Assembly: GCA_003281455.1 (NCBI GenBank)
Contig: QCBX01000003.1
Coordinates: 42,613-106,612 of the forward strand
DNA length: 64,000 bases
DNA from: Prochlorococcus sp. AG-347-J21
GTDB lineage: Bacteria > Cyanobacteriota > Cyanobacteriia > PCC-6307 > Cyanobiaceae
Direction of reading: 5' to 3'
In this document: piece after piece, positions 44,811 to 52,632 of the stretch
How positions within the stretch are numbered: the first letter of the stretch is position 1
How the letters are laid out: each line of letters opens with the position of its first letter
Program-made: the position numbers and the translations under genes
Notes under the pieces: generated by a model
Database searches by the model: none
What the model saw: only the letters and a program-made list of their open reading frames with translations
Told to the model about the DNA's origin: nothing

Positions 44811-45065
44811 ATGATCAAATTTAAAGATGGTTTTTCAAGTGAAAGTTATTATCCAGATAGTAATTATTATCTTGATCAGGACAATACAATTGCAGACAAT
44901 CCACTTTCAAAAGATCAAATATCCAATATAGGAAAAAATTTTGAATGGCCGAATAGCTATTGGTTTATTGCGGAAAGAACAAATGGAAGGTTGGCAATGA
45001 TAGGCTTCATGGCTGTTATAATCAACTACACCTTATTCGGTTGGATCGCATATCCAATCCTTTAA
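44811..45065 (+). CDS. hli: High-light-inducible protein with N-terminal extension (84 aa)
   Basis: The last 40 residues are a standard Hlip: AERTNGRLAMIGFMAVIINY, then TLFGWIAYPIL. The first 45 residues are acidic (SSESYYPDSNYYLDQDNTI-like) and not part of the usual domain. Its C-terminus resembles the Hlip at 20199 (NYGLFGWIIP). An island-borne extra copy. Confidence 0.9.
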   Translation: MIKFKDGFSSESYYPDSNYYLDQDNTIADNPLSKDQISNIGKNFEWPNSYWFIAERTNGRLAMIGFMAVIINYTLFGWIAYPIL

Positions 45066-45075
45066 ATGAGTTATT

Positions 45076-45098
45076 CCAATTTTGATAAAAATTGGTTT
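45076..45098 (+). terminator. Possible terminator after the island hli
   Basis: CCAATTTT (45076-45083) pairs with AAAATTGG (45088-45095), followed by only TTTAG. A weak or partial terminator. Confidence 0.4.
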
Positions 45099-45131
45099 AG
45101 ATAGGTCAGGAACGCATTGGCTACAATAGGT

Positions 45132-45204
45132 AGCAAAGTTATGGAAGGTATTGCAGATAATCGCTTTATAATCGCTAAGCTGCAAACTAGTTCTTCCAAA
45201 GCAC
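45132..45204 (-). repeat. ATCGCT direct-repeat module fused to tRNA-Pro scrap (scar b)
   Basis: AATCGCT occurs at 45159 and 45170 (11 bp apart). Directly after it comes TGCAAACTAGTTCTTCCAAAG, a decayed reverse copy of the tRNA-Pro anticodon and T arm (to 45204). The part before the repeats (AGCAAAGTTATGGAAGGTA) matches similar modules at 57932, 60628 and 60848. The flank AGGTTTTCAAGCTAT follows, as at scar c. Confidence 0.6.
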
Positions 45205-45599
45205 ATAACACCTCTCGTAACGCATTAGGTTTTCAAGCTATCGGTATTTTTTGCTTAATTCTGCGCAGTTTGTCTAGGTAAATTAAGCAACATTTGTTTA
45301 CTATTATTAAACTTTTTACAACGGTAGTAATAAGTTAGATTTGTTAAATAAACAAAGAAAAGTTATATTTTTCGAATCTTTAAAAATCATAATTTTGTTA
45401 GAGAATCTTATATAGATTTTGATTGTACATAAGTTATTCAAATCATCTTAAGTAGCAGATTTTACCAAAGAAGCCTTTGTATTTTGAAATGAAAATCTTT
45501 GCACTCGAAAACACTCTAAAACGAACTTTTTCTTGAAATAAAGATTGACAAGACATTCATAAAAAAAACTTGTATAAAACATTAACTTCTTTTATAAAT

Positions 45600-45908
45600 A
45601 TGTTTCTAACAAACAAGACTCGTTTAAAAATTAAGGATATTGTTAAGAGGATTTCAGTGGATGAGCCAGTCTCATTGGAGGAAAGAATTTATGTAGAAAA
45701 GTTTGCAAAACATAATTCCACTATATGGACATGGTTAAAGAAAGCAAACAGCTTAAGAAGATATGGAAAACAAAATTCAGATGGAATAAATGGACTTATC
45801 CAATCACTTGGACTTGATGGTTTGGGAAATGAAAATCATTTTGATCCTAAGAATGATGATATTGCTGATTGGTTTAGTGGGTCTCCTGATTGGGTAAGAA
45901 GAAGTTAA
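45600..45908 (+). CDS. Conserved small protein of the island (102 aa)
   Basis: A start at ATG 45600 (FLTNKTRLKIKDIVKRISVD) looks better than the open TTG at 45570. EPVSLEERIYVEKFAKHNST, WTWLKKANSLRRYGKQNS and a final DDIADWFSGSPDWVRRS are strongly protein-like. I have a memory of this being a common picocyanobacterial protein; function unknown. Confidence 0.75.
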   Translation: MFLTNKTRLKIKDIVKRISVDEPVSLEERIYVEKFAKHNSTIWTWLKKANSLRRYGKQNSDGINGLIQSLGLDGLGNENHFDPKNDDIADWFSGSPDWVRRS

Positions 45909-46035
45909 CCCCTATTTATAAAAGATTTATTGTCAACAAATCTGTCCACTATCTATTCACTTTAGGTGTCGACTTATTTTTCCAATAAAAAGCTCGTCTT
46001 GCTAACTCTAATATGAATTGGTTTTTAAATGGTAT

Positions 46036-46077
46036 GGGCGATAGGTTCGAACCTGCGACCTAGTGCTCCCAAAGCAC
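46036..46077 (-). repeat. tRNA-Pro 3' fragment (scar c)
   Basis: On the minus strand: GTGCTTTGGGAGCACTAGGT, then CGCAGGTTCGAACCTATCGC. Anticodon loop TTTGGGA gives UGG. The D arm and 5' acceptor strand are absent. A direct-repeat pair TTTGCCCACAA / TTTGTCCCCAA lies at 46167-46188. Confidence 0.75.
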
Positions 46078-46166
46078 TTGACAGCCATATTTCAGCACTA
46101 GGTTTTCAAGCTATATCGTACTTTTTGCTTGGTTCTGCAAAGTTTGTCATGACAAATAAAGCAATA

Positions 46167-46188
46167 TTTGCCCACAATTTGTCCCCAA
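46167..46188 (+). repeat. 11-bp direct-repeat pair near scar c
   Basis: TTTGCCCACAA is directly followed by TTTGTCCCCAA, an 11-bp step with 8 of 11 matches. Here the pair lies on the 5' side of the fragment, unlike most of the other scars. Confidence 0.5.
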
Positions 46189-46263
46189 AATATTAGTTAA
46201 GAAAAATTTGACTAGCATTTTATACAAGATATTGATCTATTTAAATCAATAAAAATTTGAGAG

Positions 46264-46425
46264 ATGGAATATAGTTTTTGGGAACTACGAGCAAAAATTT
46301 TGGAATCATTTGATTACTTCGAATATCTAAATTCAATATCATTTCATCCACCTGCAATGATAATTACTACACTAGTATTTTTTTATATAAGAAGAAAAAT
46401 TTTATTAGCTGGCAAAAAAAATTAG
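46264..46425 (+). CDS. Small membrane protein (53 aa)
   Basis: A 53-residue frame: YSFWELRAKILESFDYFEYL, then a helix PAMIITTLVFFYI and a basic tail. Unknown function. First gene of the block between scars c and d. Confidence 0.5.
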   Translation: MEYSFWELRAKILESFDYFEYLNSISFHPPAMIITTLVFFYIRRKILLAGKKN

Positions 46426-46513
46426 CAATCTATTTAATATTTATATTTTTGAATGAGTCAAAAATTAAATAAATAAAGCAAGTAATAAAAACAATTACAT
46501 ATATAGATTCCAT

Positions 46514-46882
46514 TTAACTTACCGTTGTTATTGAACTGCTTAATCCATAAGTGAGAAAAATAAAACTTGCAAAAGTAACTCCTATCATTACTATTGTGTA
46601 AAGTTTATTTAGTTGGAAATTATTGCTTGCAGATGAAAAGTCTGCAATAACAAAACTTTTCATTGAATATTTATCTCTATTTCTGAAATTATTGCTGTTA
46701 ACCAAAACGCCTAAAATTGGATCTGTAGAAACTTTTATTTCTTGATTGATAACAGAATTTAAACCTTTATCTTCATTGAAGAATCTTGGAAACATGTATG
46801 CATGCCATAAAGCTATTATTGCCACCCAAAAAACTACGCTAACTCCTGCAAAACCAAAAAGTAGGAATCTAAAGTTTTCCAT
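46514..46882 (-). CDS. Two-span membrane protein (122 aa)
   Basis: Helices at FLLFGFAGVSVVFWVAIIAL and LYTIVMIGVTFASFIFLTYG enclose a polar loop with FPRFFNEDKGLNSV. No family recognised. Divergent from the PsbF-like gene. Confidence 0.65.
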   Translation of the reverse strand: MENFRFLLFGFAGVSVVFWVAIIALWHAYMFPRFFNEDKGLNSVINQEIKVSTDPILGVLVNSNNFRNRDKYSMKSFVIADFSSASNNFQLNKLYTIVMIGVTFASFIFLTYGLSSSITTVS

Positions 46883-47103
46883 ATTTGTTTTTTAATTAAC
46901 TAAAATCTACATCAAAAAAAATATCTAAATATCGCAATCCAAAAAAATATACTTTAAATAAATCAATTAATCATTTCATGATGTTACTAATGATTAAAAA
47001 CAATGTTATTAGAGCTTTTTCTTTAAATATAAGTTAATGATCAAATCATTTATTTAACTTAAAAAGACAAAATAATAATCACATTTATTATTACTTTTTA
47101 GAA

Positions 47104-47400
47104 ATGGATTTTAGGATTTTACTTGTTATTACTCCAATAATATTTTCATGGATATTCACAGTCTTTTGGTTAGGTAGGTGGGATGTATTTAGATTAACGC
47201 CACTAGGATTACCAAAGAAGGGAGTAGCTCCTTTTAAAAATTATCAAGTATGGGAAGATTCCGCATTAATTCCTGATACTGGTAGACCAGCAGAAGGTTA
47301 TCCAGTATTTACGGTAAGAACCGCAGCAGTCAATGCACTAGGGATTCCAACCGTTTTCTTCCTTGGAGCAATATTGGCAATGCAGTTTAAAACTTATTAA
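47104..47400 (+). CDS. PsbF-like protein with lost heme ligand
   Basis: A 98-residue protein. Residues 1-30 ([20 protein letters not shown]) form a PsbY-like helix, and residues 66-98 ([20 protein letters not shown] and [10 protein letters not shown]) closely resemble PsbF, the beta subunit of cytochrome b559. The heme-ligand His of PsbF (VHAL) is Asn77 here (VNAL), so it should not bind heme in the same way. Between lies a polar stretch ([15 protein letters not shown]). It may be a photosystem II accessory or assembly protein; this is inference. Confidence 0.75.
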   Translation: MDFRILLVITPIIFSWIFTVFWLGRWDVFRLTPLGLPKKGVAPFKNYQVWEDSALIPDTGRPAEGYPVFTVRTAAVNALGIPTVFFLGAILAMQFKTY

Positions 47401-47413
47401 TAGGAAAATTTTG

Positions 47414-47599
47414 ATGGATATTAGATTTTTAATTGTTGGAGCACCATTTTTAATCGCATTTTTTTATTCCTTATTTTGGCTAAAAAAATGGGGTGCTTTT
47501 AATTCTACGAATAATAATTTGCCAAAAAATATTTCTCTTAAAAATGATTCAATAGAACAAAGTTATATTTTAGAGAATATCTTTTTAACAAAAAATTAA
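47414..47599 (+). CDS. PsbY-like small membrane protein (61 aa)
   Basis: Start at 47414 chosen because DIRFLIVGAPFLIAFFYSLF then aligns with the N-terminus of the gene upstream ([15 protein letters not shown]). One helix, then a polar tail with Asn-rich text. The MDxRxLxVxxP start resembles PsbY. It lies 13 bp after the PsbF-like gene, so co-transcribed. Confidence 0.6.
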   Translation: MDIRFLIVGAPFLIAFFYSLFWLKKWGAFNSTNNNLPKNISLKNDSIEQSYILENIFLTKN

Positions 47600-47634
47600 T
47601 CAAATTTATCAACCCTTTTAATTAATATATTCTC

Positions 47635-47733
47635 ATGATTCCAATAGAACAGTATTTGTTTTTTGCAGTTTCTCTTTATGCATTTTTTTATCTTTCAATA
47701 ACTATAGTAAGTGCATTAATTAGCTTTTCCTAA
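47635..47733 (+). CDS. Single-span membrane microprotein (32 aa)
   Basis: A 32-residue frame with one helix (YLFFAVSLYAFFYLSITIVS). Size and layout fit small photosystem subunits. Third of three plus-strand genes with such features. Confidence 0.5.
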   Translation: MIPIEQYLFFAVSLYAFFYLSITIVSALISFS

Positions 47734-47820
47734 ACAATAATCAAATAAAATATTAAACACTAATCTGTATAAAATTAATCTTCCTGTATTTTAAAACTCA
47801 TTATATAAATATATAAGTAG

Positions 47821-47935
47821 ATATTAGGGCAATCTACTAACCGCTAGCTTTGATAAAGCGGTTCGTAATGAGAACCTCCCTTTGACCTCATTTTCTTTTT
47901 CGCAATCTTAGAAAATGAGGTTTAAATTTTTTTTA
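47821..47935 (+). ncRNA. Structured RNA 1 of a tandem pair
   Basis: An outer stem AGGG / CCCT (47826-47829, 47878-47881) encloses AATCT, a 7-bp hairpin AACCGCT / AGCGGTT, and AATGAGAACCT. A second hairpin CCTCATTTTCT / AGAAAATGAGG with T tail ends it. Compared with RNA 2, stems change sequence but keep pairing. No ORF. AT-rich promoter-like text precedes it. Confidence 0.65.
47886..47935 (+). terminator. Terminator of structured RNA 1
   Basis: An 11-bp perfect stem CCTCATTTTCT / AGAAAATGAGG, 13-base loop, followed by TTTAAATTTTTTTT. Confidence 0.85.
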
Positions 47936-48054
47936 ATAGGCATGTATATTAAATTAAATTCTTAATTAAAACTCTAAATTATTAAATATTATTCCTTCTA
48001 ATGTATATTATTTACTTTTTAAAAAAGAGTTTTTTATTTATAAAGAATATGTAG

Positions 48055-48160
48055 ATATTTGGCGAATCTGCAACGGTATAGATTCCGTCTTTATGAACCT
48101 AGCCAACGAAAATATTCCTAGCTACGTTTTAGTTATTTTAGTAGTTAGGAATATTTTTAT
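48055..48160 (+). ncRNA. Structured RNA 2 of a tandem pair
   Basis: The outer stem is TGGC / GCCA (48060-48063, 48102-48105) enclosing GAATCTGC, a hairpin ACGG / CCGT and TTATGAACCT. It ends in hairpin AAATATTCCT...AGGAATATTT with a TTTTTATTT tail. The core order matches RNA 1. It ends 40 bp before the gene at 48200, so it could also act as a leader. Confidence 0.65.
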
Positions 48161-48199
48161 TTATTCCATCTTATTAAAGTAATTTTTTCTGAAAATCAA

Positions 48200-48613
48200 A
48201 TGATCAATAAATCAAGTAATGAATCTACATTAGAAAAAATTTACAAGAATTTGGAATCTGGAATGCCAGAGAATAAATCTATCAAAGAGTATGCTCTGCC
48301 TAATGCGAGACAGTGGCTTGGTGGAAGATTCGTTGCTATATGGGTTTTACCTATTTATTTTTTAAGAAAAATCGCAAAGTTTTCTGCTTCCTCAGCCTTT
48401 GTTAAACCATATTCTCCTTCTGTAAATGGGCCATCTTATAAGCAACCAGAAACCCTATTTACTTCTTTACGAAGTGTTTTCAAGGGTGTAGATCATTTAA
48501 GATTTTTTGATCATAGATTTATTGGTATTTGGGTATTGCCTATTGCTTTGACTGGAATTGTTTTTGAAATCCTACTAATAGCTCCTACTAATAACACTTC
48601 CCCTTTCAATTAA
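48200..48613 (+). CDS. Two-helix membrane protein with internal repeat (137 aa)
   Basis: Two similar segments, QWLGGRFVAIWVLPIYFLRK and FFDHRFIGIWVLPIALTGIV, point to an internal duplication. The N-terminus is polar. WVLPI appears in both halves. I do not recognise the family. It lies between RNA 2 and scar d. Confidence 0.65.
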   Translation: MINKSSNESTLEKIYKNLESGMPENKSIKEYALPNARQWLGGRFVAIWVLPIYFLRKIAKFSASSAFVKPYSPSVNGPSYKQPETLFTSLRSVFKGVDHLRFFDHRFIGIWVLPIALTGIVFEILLIAPTNNTSPFN

Positions 48614-48618
48614 GTCTC

Positions 48619-48640
48619 TTTGACCGCAGTTTGACCGCAA
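48619..48640 (-). repeat. 11-bp direct repeats next to scar d
   Basis: TTTGACCGCAG and TTTGACCGCAA follow each other exactly, an 11-bp step. They lie 71 bp beyond the acceptor end of the tRNA-Pro fragment. Confidence 0.75.
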
Positions 48641-48710
48641 CAATTGCAGTCATAATATGGGCATTAAAAAAGACAGGCTAAAGAGCCTCTCTATAATTGG
48701 ATTTTTAGAG

Positions 48711-48755
48711 TCGGGCCGAGAGGATTCGAACCTGCACCTATTGCCTCCAAAGCAT
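48711..48755 (-). repeat. tRNA-Pro 3' fragment (scar d)
   Basis: On the minus strand: GATGCTTTGGAGGCAATAGG, then TGCAGGTTCGAATCCTCTCG. T arm is intact, anticodon arm has changes, and 5' half is absent. Lies beside the FkbM gene end. Confidence 0.7.
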
Positions 48756-48776
48756 CTGCATAAATATGTTAATAAT

Positions 48777-49688
48777 TTAGAAATTTGCTTTAACAGTATT
48801 TTTAGGGTTTTTTAGAACTTCTTGATAATTTTCAATTGGAATCAAAAAGATGTTTTGATACATAATATTTTGTAAATCTCTTTCCTTAAGATGGGTTAAT
48901 GAACCGTCGATTAATGGAATTAAAGGCTTATAATTTATTTTCTCAAAAAGTTTCAAGATTTGTAATCTTTTCCTAGTAAACTCCAAATATATTATGGGGC
49001 GGTACTTCTTTATGGAATTTATTGAACCATCCAGTACTTCATACTCATAGCCCTCTACGTCTATTTTGATTAAATCAAATGAGTTTAATTGATGACGAAA
49101 ATGTAAGTCATCTAAAGATACCATTTCAACTGTATTGGCTGAATGGGTGTCGATTTTTTCACAAGAAATAACTGAAGTAGTAGATGGAGGTCTTTTCTTA
49201 TTGAGTAAAATTTTCCTCCCACTATCTTCTTGAGAACCGACCGCTGAACATTCTAAAATAGCTTGATTTAAATTATTTAAATCCAAGTTTTCTTTACAAT
49301 CCTTAATCGCATAATTGTAAACATCAACAGATAAAGTTTGGCAATTATAAGCTTTGGAAATATATGTTGTAAAAAATCCTCTTGAACATCCAATATCCAA
49401 AAATGTTTTAAATTGCTTGTTAAAAATATCCAAATCAACTCTAAAAAATCTATCGTAGTATTCTCTATAAACAAATTGTCCTCTTCCCCCAAACCCATAA
49501 GATTTGTAAGGTTTATAAATAAACTTAAATGTAGTCTTTTTCGCGTTAACTTTGAAAATTATAGTTTTCTCTGCAGAAATTAAAAATAAAAGTTTTAATA
49601 ATCGATAAATCAATTGAAATGGATAATTTACTGCTAGATCAGATTTAATTATTTTTTGTATACGTTTGAAGTTCTTTTTGTAAGACAT
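48777..49688 (-). CDS. FkbM-family methyltransferase
   Basis: A 303-residue SAM-dependent methyltransferase. The SAM loop is TFLDIGCSRGFFTTYISKAY (near 95-113); later FDLIKIDVEGYEYEVLDGSI is the FkbM signature, and YRPIIYLEFTRKR follows. Family members O-methylate sugars and other surface compounds. The 5' end is duplicated as a scrap at 42379. Confidence 0.85.
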   Translation of the reverse strand: MSYKKNFKRIQKIIKSDLAVNYPFQLIYRLLKLLFLISAEKTIIFKVNAKKTTFKFIYKPYKSYGFGGRGQFVYREYYDRFFRVDLDIFNKQFKTFLDIGCSRGFFTTYISKAYNCQTLSVDVYNYAIKDCKENLDLNNLNQAILECSAVGSQEDSGRKILLNKKRPPSTTSVISCEKIDTHSANTVEMVSLDDLHFRHQLNSFDLIKIDVEGYEYEVLDGSINSIKKYRPIIYLEFTRKRLQILKLFEKINYKPLIPLIDGSLTHLKERDLQNIMYQNIFLIPIENYQEVLKNPKNTVKANF

Positions 49689-49813
49689 AATTTATTTTTA
49701 TAAAAATTAGAAATCAATTTATAGTTTTTAACTCTAAAGTAATTTTAAGAAACTTACAAAAAGTAGGCATTATTTAATATAAGTACTTACGCCCTAGGTA
49801 TCCCAAGAACCCA

Positions 49814-49850
49814 TTTGAGGGAATTTTGAGGAAAGGTTTTTTTGAGGGAA
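49814..49850 (-). repeat. Triple direct repeats next to scar e
   Basis: TTTGAGGGAA at 49814, TTTGAGGAAA at 49825 and TTTGAGGGAA at 49841, giving steps of 11 and 16 bp. The same 11 + 16 spacing is found with a different word next to scar g. Confidence 0.75.
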
Positions 49851-49892
49851 ATATATTATTATTAGCTGAGACTTACTGCTATAACAATTCTG

Positions 49893-49934
49893 AGCGACAG
49901 GATTCGAACCTGCGAACTAATGCTCCCAAAGCAC
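49893..49934 (-). repeat. tRNA-Pro 3' fragment (scar e)
   Basis: On the minus strand: GTGCTTTGGGAGCATTAGTT, then CGCAGGTTCGAATCCTGTCG. The anticodon loop and T arm are well kept. No 5' half. Confidence 0.75.
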
Positions 49935-50218
49935 TTGTATTTAAGAATGAGGAAAACTTAAGAATATTGACTATAACCTAGGTTTTCTTTGTTCTTGGAA
50001 AGTAATTGAGTCTCAAAATCATGCCTTGCGATCGCAAGAAATAGCATGAAATCGTCATCTAGGCCCTCTTTACAAAATAGTACCCTCTGTTAATTAGGCC
50101 GGACATTTGATAATTTCTTTAGAAAGTCGATCTACAAGAATGGGCAATTAAAACTATTTATTTTCAGTAATTATTTTTTTTGCTAGTAATAGAAAGTCAA
50201 TAAAAATTAAAAAATAAA

Positions 50219-50491
50219 ATGCTTTATGTTCAGCATTGGTCATTTAAGGCCGGATATCATCAAAAAGGTGCAGAAAAATTTCTTGGTGGTGGGGGAGATT
50301 ATCCTGGAGTTGAGATGATTGGAAGATATCACGCTCCAGGTTCTTTAGAAGGTTGGATAGTTTTAAAGACTGATGATCCAAAAGCAATATATCAACATGC
50401 CGCTGAATGGGGTGAATTTCTTAATTGGGAAACTACACCTGTATTTACTGATAACGAAGCTGGTCCAATAGTTGCTAAAGTCTACTCATAG
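50219..50491 (+). CDS. DUF3303-like protein
   Basis: A 90-residue protein: LYVQHWSFKAGYHQKGAEKF, then GWIVLKTDDPKAIYQHAAEW and TTPVFTDNEAGPIVAKVY. Matches DUF3303 and the paralog at 34290. A dispersed hairpin element follows directly. Confidence 0.8.
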   Translation: MLYVQHWSFKAGYHQKGAEKFLGGGGDYPGVEMIGRYHAPGSLEGWIVLKTDDPKAIYQHAAEWGEFLNWETTPVFTDNEAGPIVAKVYS

Positions 50492-50498
50492 AAAAAGA

Positions 50499-50540
50499 TT
50501 GAAATTCGATCTAAAATTGGGGAGATAAAATCCTCTTTTT
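50499..50540 (+). repeat. Dispersed hairpin element, copy before 50542
   Basis: ATTGAAATTCGATCTAAAAT is followed by hairpin GGGGA / TCCTC and six T. The T run directly meets the ATG of the next gene. It can end the DUF3303 transcript. Confidence 0.7.
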
Positions 50541-50541
50541 T

Positions 50542-50796
50542 ATGTCACCTAATAAAGGCCCAAAAGTCATCAAATACTGCGTTATTACATCTACAACTGC
50601 GATAGTACTCATTTTCATCTCCTTGATTCCTATTTCAAAAAAGGCATTTTATTGGAATCAATGCTTTAAAAAAACTTTTCAATGGATCGATAAATATGAG
50701 ATGGAAATAAAAAATTGGGATAAAGCATCAAAAGAAAGTATTGCAGTAGCAGTTTGCAATGGTGCTGTTTACGAACCTGAACCTAAAACAAAATAA
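50542..50796 (+). CDS. Small membrane-anchored protein (84 aa)
   Basis: A helix (YCVITSTTAIVLIFISLIPI) precedes a soluble part KKTFQWIDKYEMEIKNWDKA, AVAVCNGAVYEPEPKTK. Two Cys. Unknown function. Flanked on both sides by hairpin elements. Confidence 0.65.
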   Translation: MSPNKGPKVIKYCVITSTTAIVLIFISLIPISKKAFYWNQCFKKTFQWIDKYEMEIKNWDKASKESIAVAVCNGAVYEPEPKTK

Positions 50797-50801
50797 TTTT
50801 A

Positions 50802-50841
50802 TTGACAGTCGATTTACAATAAGGGGTAATCAGCTCCTTTT
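50802..50841 (+). repeat. Dispersed hairpin element, copy before 50845
   Basis: TTGACAGTCGATTTACAATA is followed by hairpin AAGGGG / CTCCTT and six T, four bases before the next ATG. Confidence 0.75.
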
Positions 50842-50844
50842 TTA

Positions 50845-51228
50845 ATGTCAAATATTAAAGCCATAGAAAATTTAATTAATGGTTATGCAACAAGTGAAGA
50901 TTCTTCTTTTCTAATTCCAAACGTAACTGAGGATTTTTTAGCTGTAAGACCAAGTGGAAATCCAATTTCTGCAAAGGGATTAGTGGGTATGTTTGATAGC
51001 AAAGATTTAGTTGCAGAATTATCAGAACTAGTCAAAACCCACAAAATTGAAATTTACGGTGAGATAGCTTACGCAGTTTTTACTTTAAATGAAATATTCA
51101 GTTATAAAGGAAATCAAAATAAAGATCTTTCAACTTACACCTGCATTTTTAAAAATGTAAATGGTACTTGGAAATATTCTTGGATGCAAAGGTCAAAAGG
51201 TACTACTGACTTGAAAACTTGGGAGTAA
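50845..51228 (+). CDS. SnoaL/NTF2-like small protein
   Basis: A 127-residue protein with the NTF2-like pattern: IENLINGYATSEDSSFLIPN, then TEDFLAVRPSGNPISAKGLV, GEIAYAVFTLNEIFSY and WKYSWMQRSKG. No clear catalytic residues. Could be a small-molecule binding fold. Confidence 0.65.
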   Translation: MSNIKAIENLINGYATSEDSSFLIPNVTEDFLAVRPSGNPISAKGLVGMFDSKDLVAELSELVKTHKIEIYGEIAYAVFTLNEIFSYKGNQNKDLSTYTCIFKNVNGTWKYSWMQRSKGTTDLKTWE

Positions 51229-51265
51229 ACTAAACTCCTAATACTCTCAAAAATAAATTCAAATT

Positions 51266-52450
51266 ATGAAAAATAATCTTTACTTTGAAAATTCAAAAAT
51301 TAATCCATTCAGAGACCCATCTGAAATTTGTAAAAGTATCAAAAATTATTCATCAAATCTTGATTTAGCAAAAAATTTATTGGAGGAATTTTCCTATGAA
51401 AATTTCCCATCTCTGAGATCGTTATCTGATATTGATAATCCAAGCTTTACTAAGCTTGCTACTAGAGAAATTATCAATCGAATTATATCTAACGATAAAA
51501 GAAATAACTTAATAAATAAATTCTTTATAAAGCTTTTTAAGAAAGTATTAAGAGAAATTAATACTTTTTCTTTTAAAGAAAGCGAAACTAAGCTTTTTAA
51601 GAGATTATTATCAGATGATATTTGTACTTTTACTTTTAAAGAGAGCGAAATCTTTAATTCTTACATTGCGAAAACAGGTTCAAAAGTATTAGAGGCATCT
51701 AAAATTAAATCCAAGATGAGAGATACTGGTCATTGTATTCAAAATTTAATGGACCTTGATACTTTAGATTGTGTAATAGAAATTTTAAAGAACAATAATT
51801 ATCAATTGTCATCAGAAAAAAAATATCTTGATTTTGGATGCAATACAGGAAGATTTCCTATGACTCTATTTGATTATTTAATCCCATCTGAAGGAGAAAT
51901 ATTTGGATGTGACCCACAAATAAATAAAATAAAAAAAGCTAAAAACTTGGCTCCACACATATCTTATTTTGGAAGTCCTGTGAAGCCGCCCCTTAAGACT
52001 AACTCTAATTATTTTGACGGTATATTTAGTTTTTCAGTATGGACCCATTTTTCAGAATCTTCTGCAATATTATGGCTTAAAGAAATTTCAAGAATACTAA
52101 AACCGCAGGGATTCTTAATCTTAACTACAAAAGGTCCTGCGGCTTTACTTCAACATCTTTTACGTGGCAAACAAAGTGGAGGGGGATTAAATAATTGGCT
52201 TCAAAAATGCGAAAGAAATTTGCCAGGATACACAGACCAATTAATAAAAGATTTTATAAAAGATAAATTTTTATTTACCACGTTTTGCTATTCTGATCCT
52301 GTTTCATCTGAAGATTGGGGTCAAACATTTTATAGTTCAGAAATACTTAAAAAACATGCATTAAAAGCTAATTTGAAATTATTAGATACCCTTCATCTTG
52401 CATGGGGGGAACGTCGACAAGATATGCATATTCTTGTAAAAAATGATTAA
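51266..52450 (+). CDS. SAM-dependent methyltransferase with tandem-duplicated segment
   Basis: A 394-residue protein. The class I SAM motif is YLDFGCNTGRFPMTLFDYLI (near 187-206), then EIFGCDPQINKIKKAKN, FDGIFSFSVWTHFS and LKEISRILKPQGFLILTTKG. A 20-residue tandem duplication (KLFKKVLREINTFSFKESE followed by KLFKRLLSDDICTFTFKESE) lies at about residues 90-128. Substrate unknown; the island context suggests a surface polymer. Confidence 0.85.
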   Translation: MKNNLYFENSKINPFRDPSEICKSIKNYSSNLDLAKNLLEEFSYENFPSLRSLSDIDNPSFTKLATREIINRIISNDKRNNLINKFFIKLFKKVLREINTFSFKESETKLFKRLLSDDICTFTFKESEIFNSYIAKTGSKVLEASKIKSKMRDTGHCIQNLMDLDTLDCVIEILKNNNYQLSSEKKYLDFGCNTGRFPMTLFDYLIPSEGEIFGCDPQINKIKKAKNLAPHISYFGSPVKPPLKTNSNYFDGIFSFSVWTHFSESSAILWLKEISRILKPQGFLILTTKGPAALLQHLLRGKQSGGGLNNWLQKCERNLPGYTDQLIKDFIKDKFLFTTFCYSDPVSSEDWGQTFYSSEILKKHALKANLKLLDTLHLAWGERRQDMHILVKND

Positions 52451-52576
52451 GAATGTTAGTTGAAATCTAGTCTCTTTTTTGAAAATTTGCAAAACAAATA
52501 ACAACTGATAATAAGCCATAATAATCACACAAAAGCCCACTATTTGACCACATTTCGAGTAGTGATATTTTTTAAT

Positions 52577-52618
52577 AAAGTCGATCTAAAATTGGAGGGG
52601 TAAAACCCTCTTTTTTTT
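52577..52618 (+). repeat. Dispersed hairpin element after the methyltransferase
   Basis: AAAGTCGATCTAAAATTGGA is followed by hairpin GAGGG / CCCTC and eight T. It lies between convergent genes, so here it acts as a plain terminator. The TTGACA part is missing. Confidence 0.75.
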
Positions 52619-52632
52619 ACTTTTTCTAACCG

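Larger units (their letters stand above)
49689..50218. other. Intergenic region holding scar e
   Basis: About 530 bp. It holds the scar e direct repeats (49814-49850), the tRNA fragment (49893-49934) and a 12-bp palindrome TTGCGATCGCAA (50026-50037) that includes the HIP1 octamer. No gene is seen. Confidence 0.6.

Noticed and set aside
50026..50037. HIP1 site (GCGATCGC) as a sign of a different cyanobacterial donor
   Set aside because: A single 12-bp palindrome is not enough; it may simply be another ATCGC-type word as in the repeat modules.
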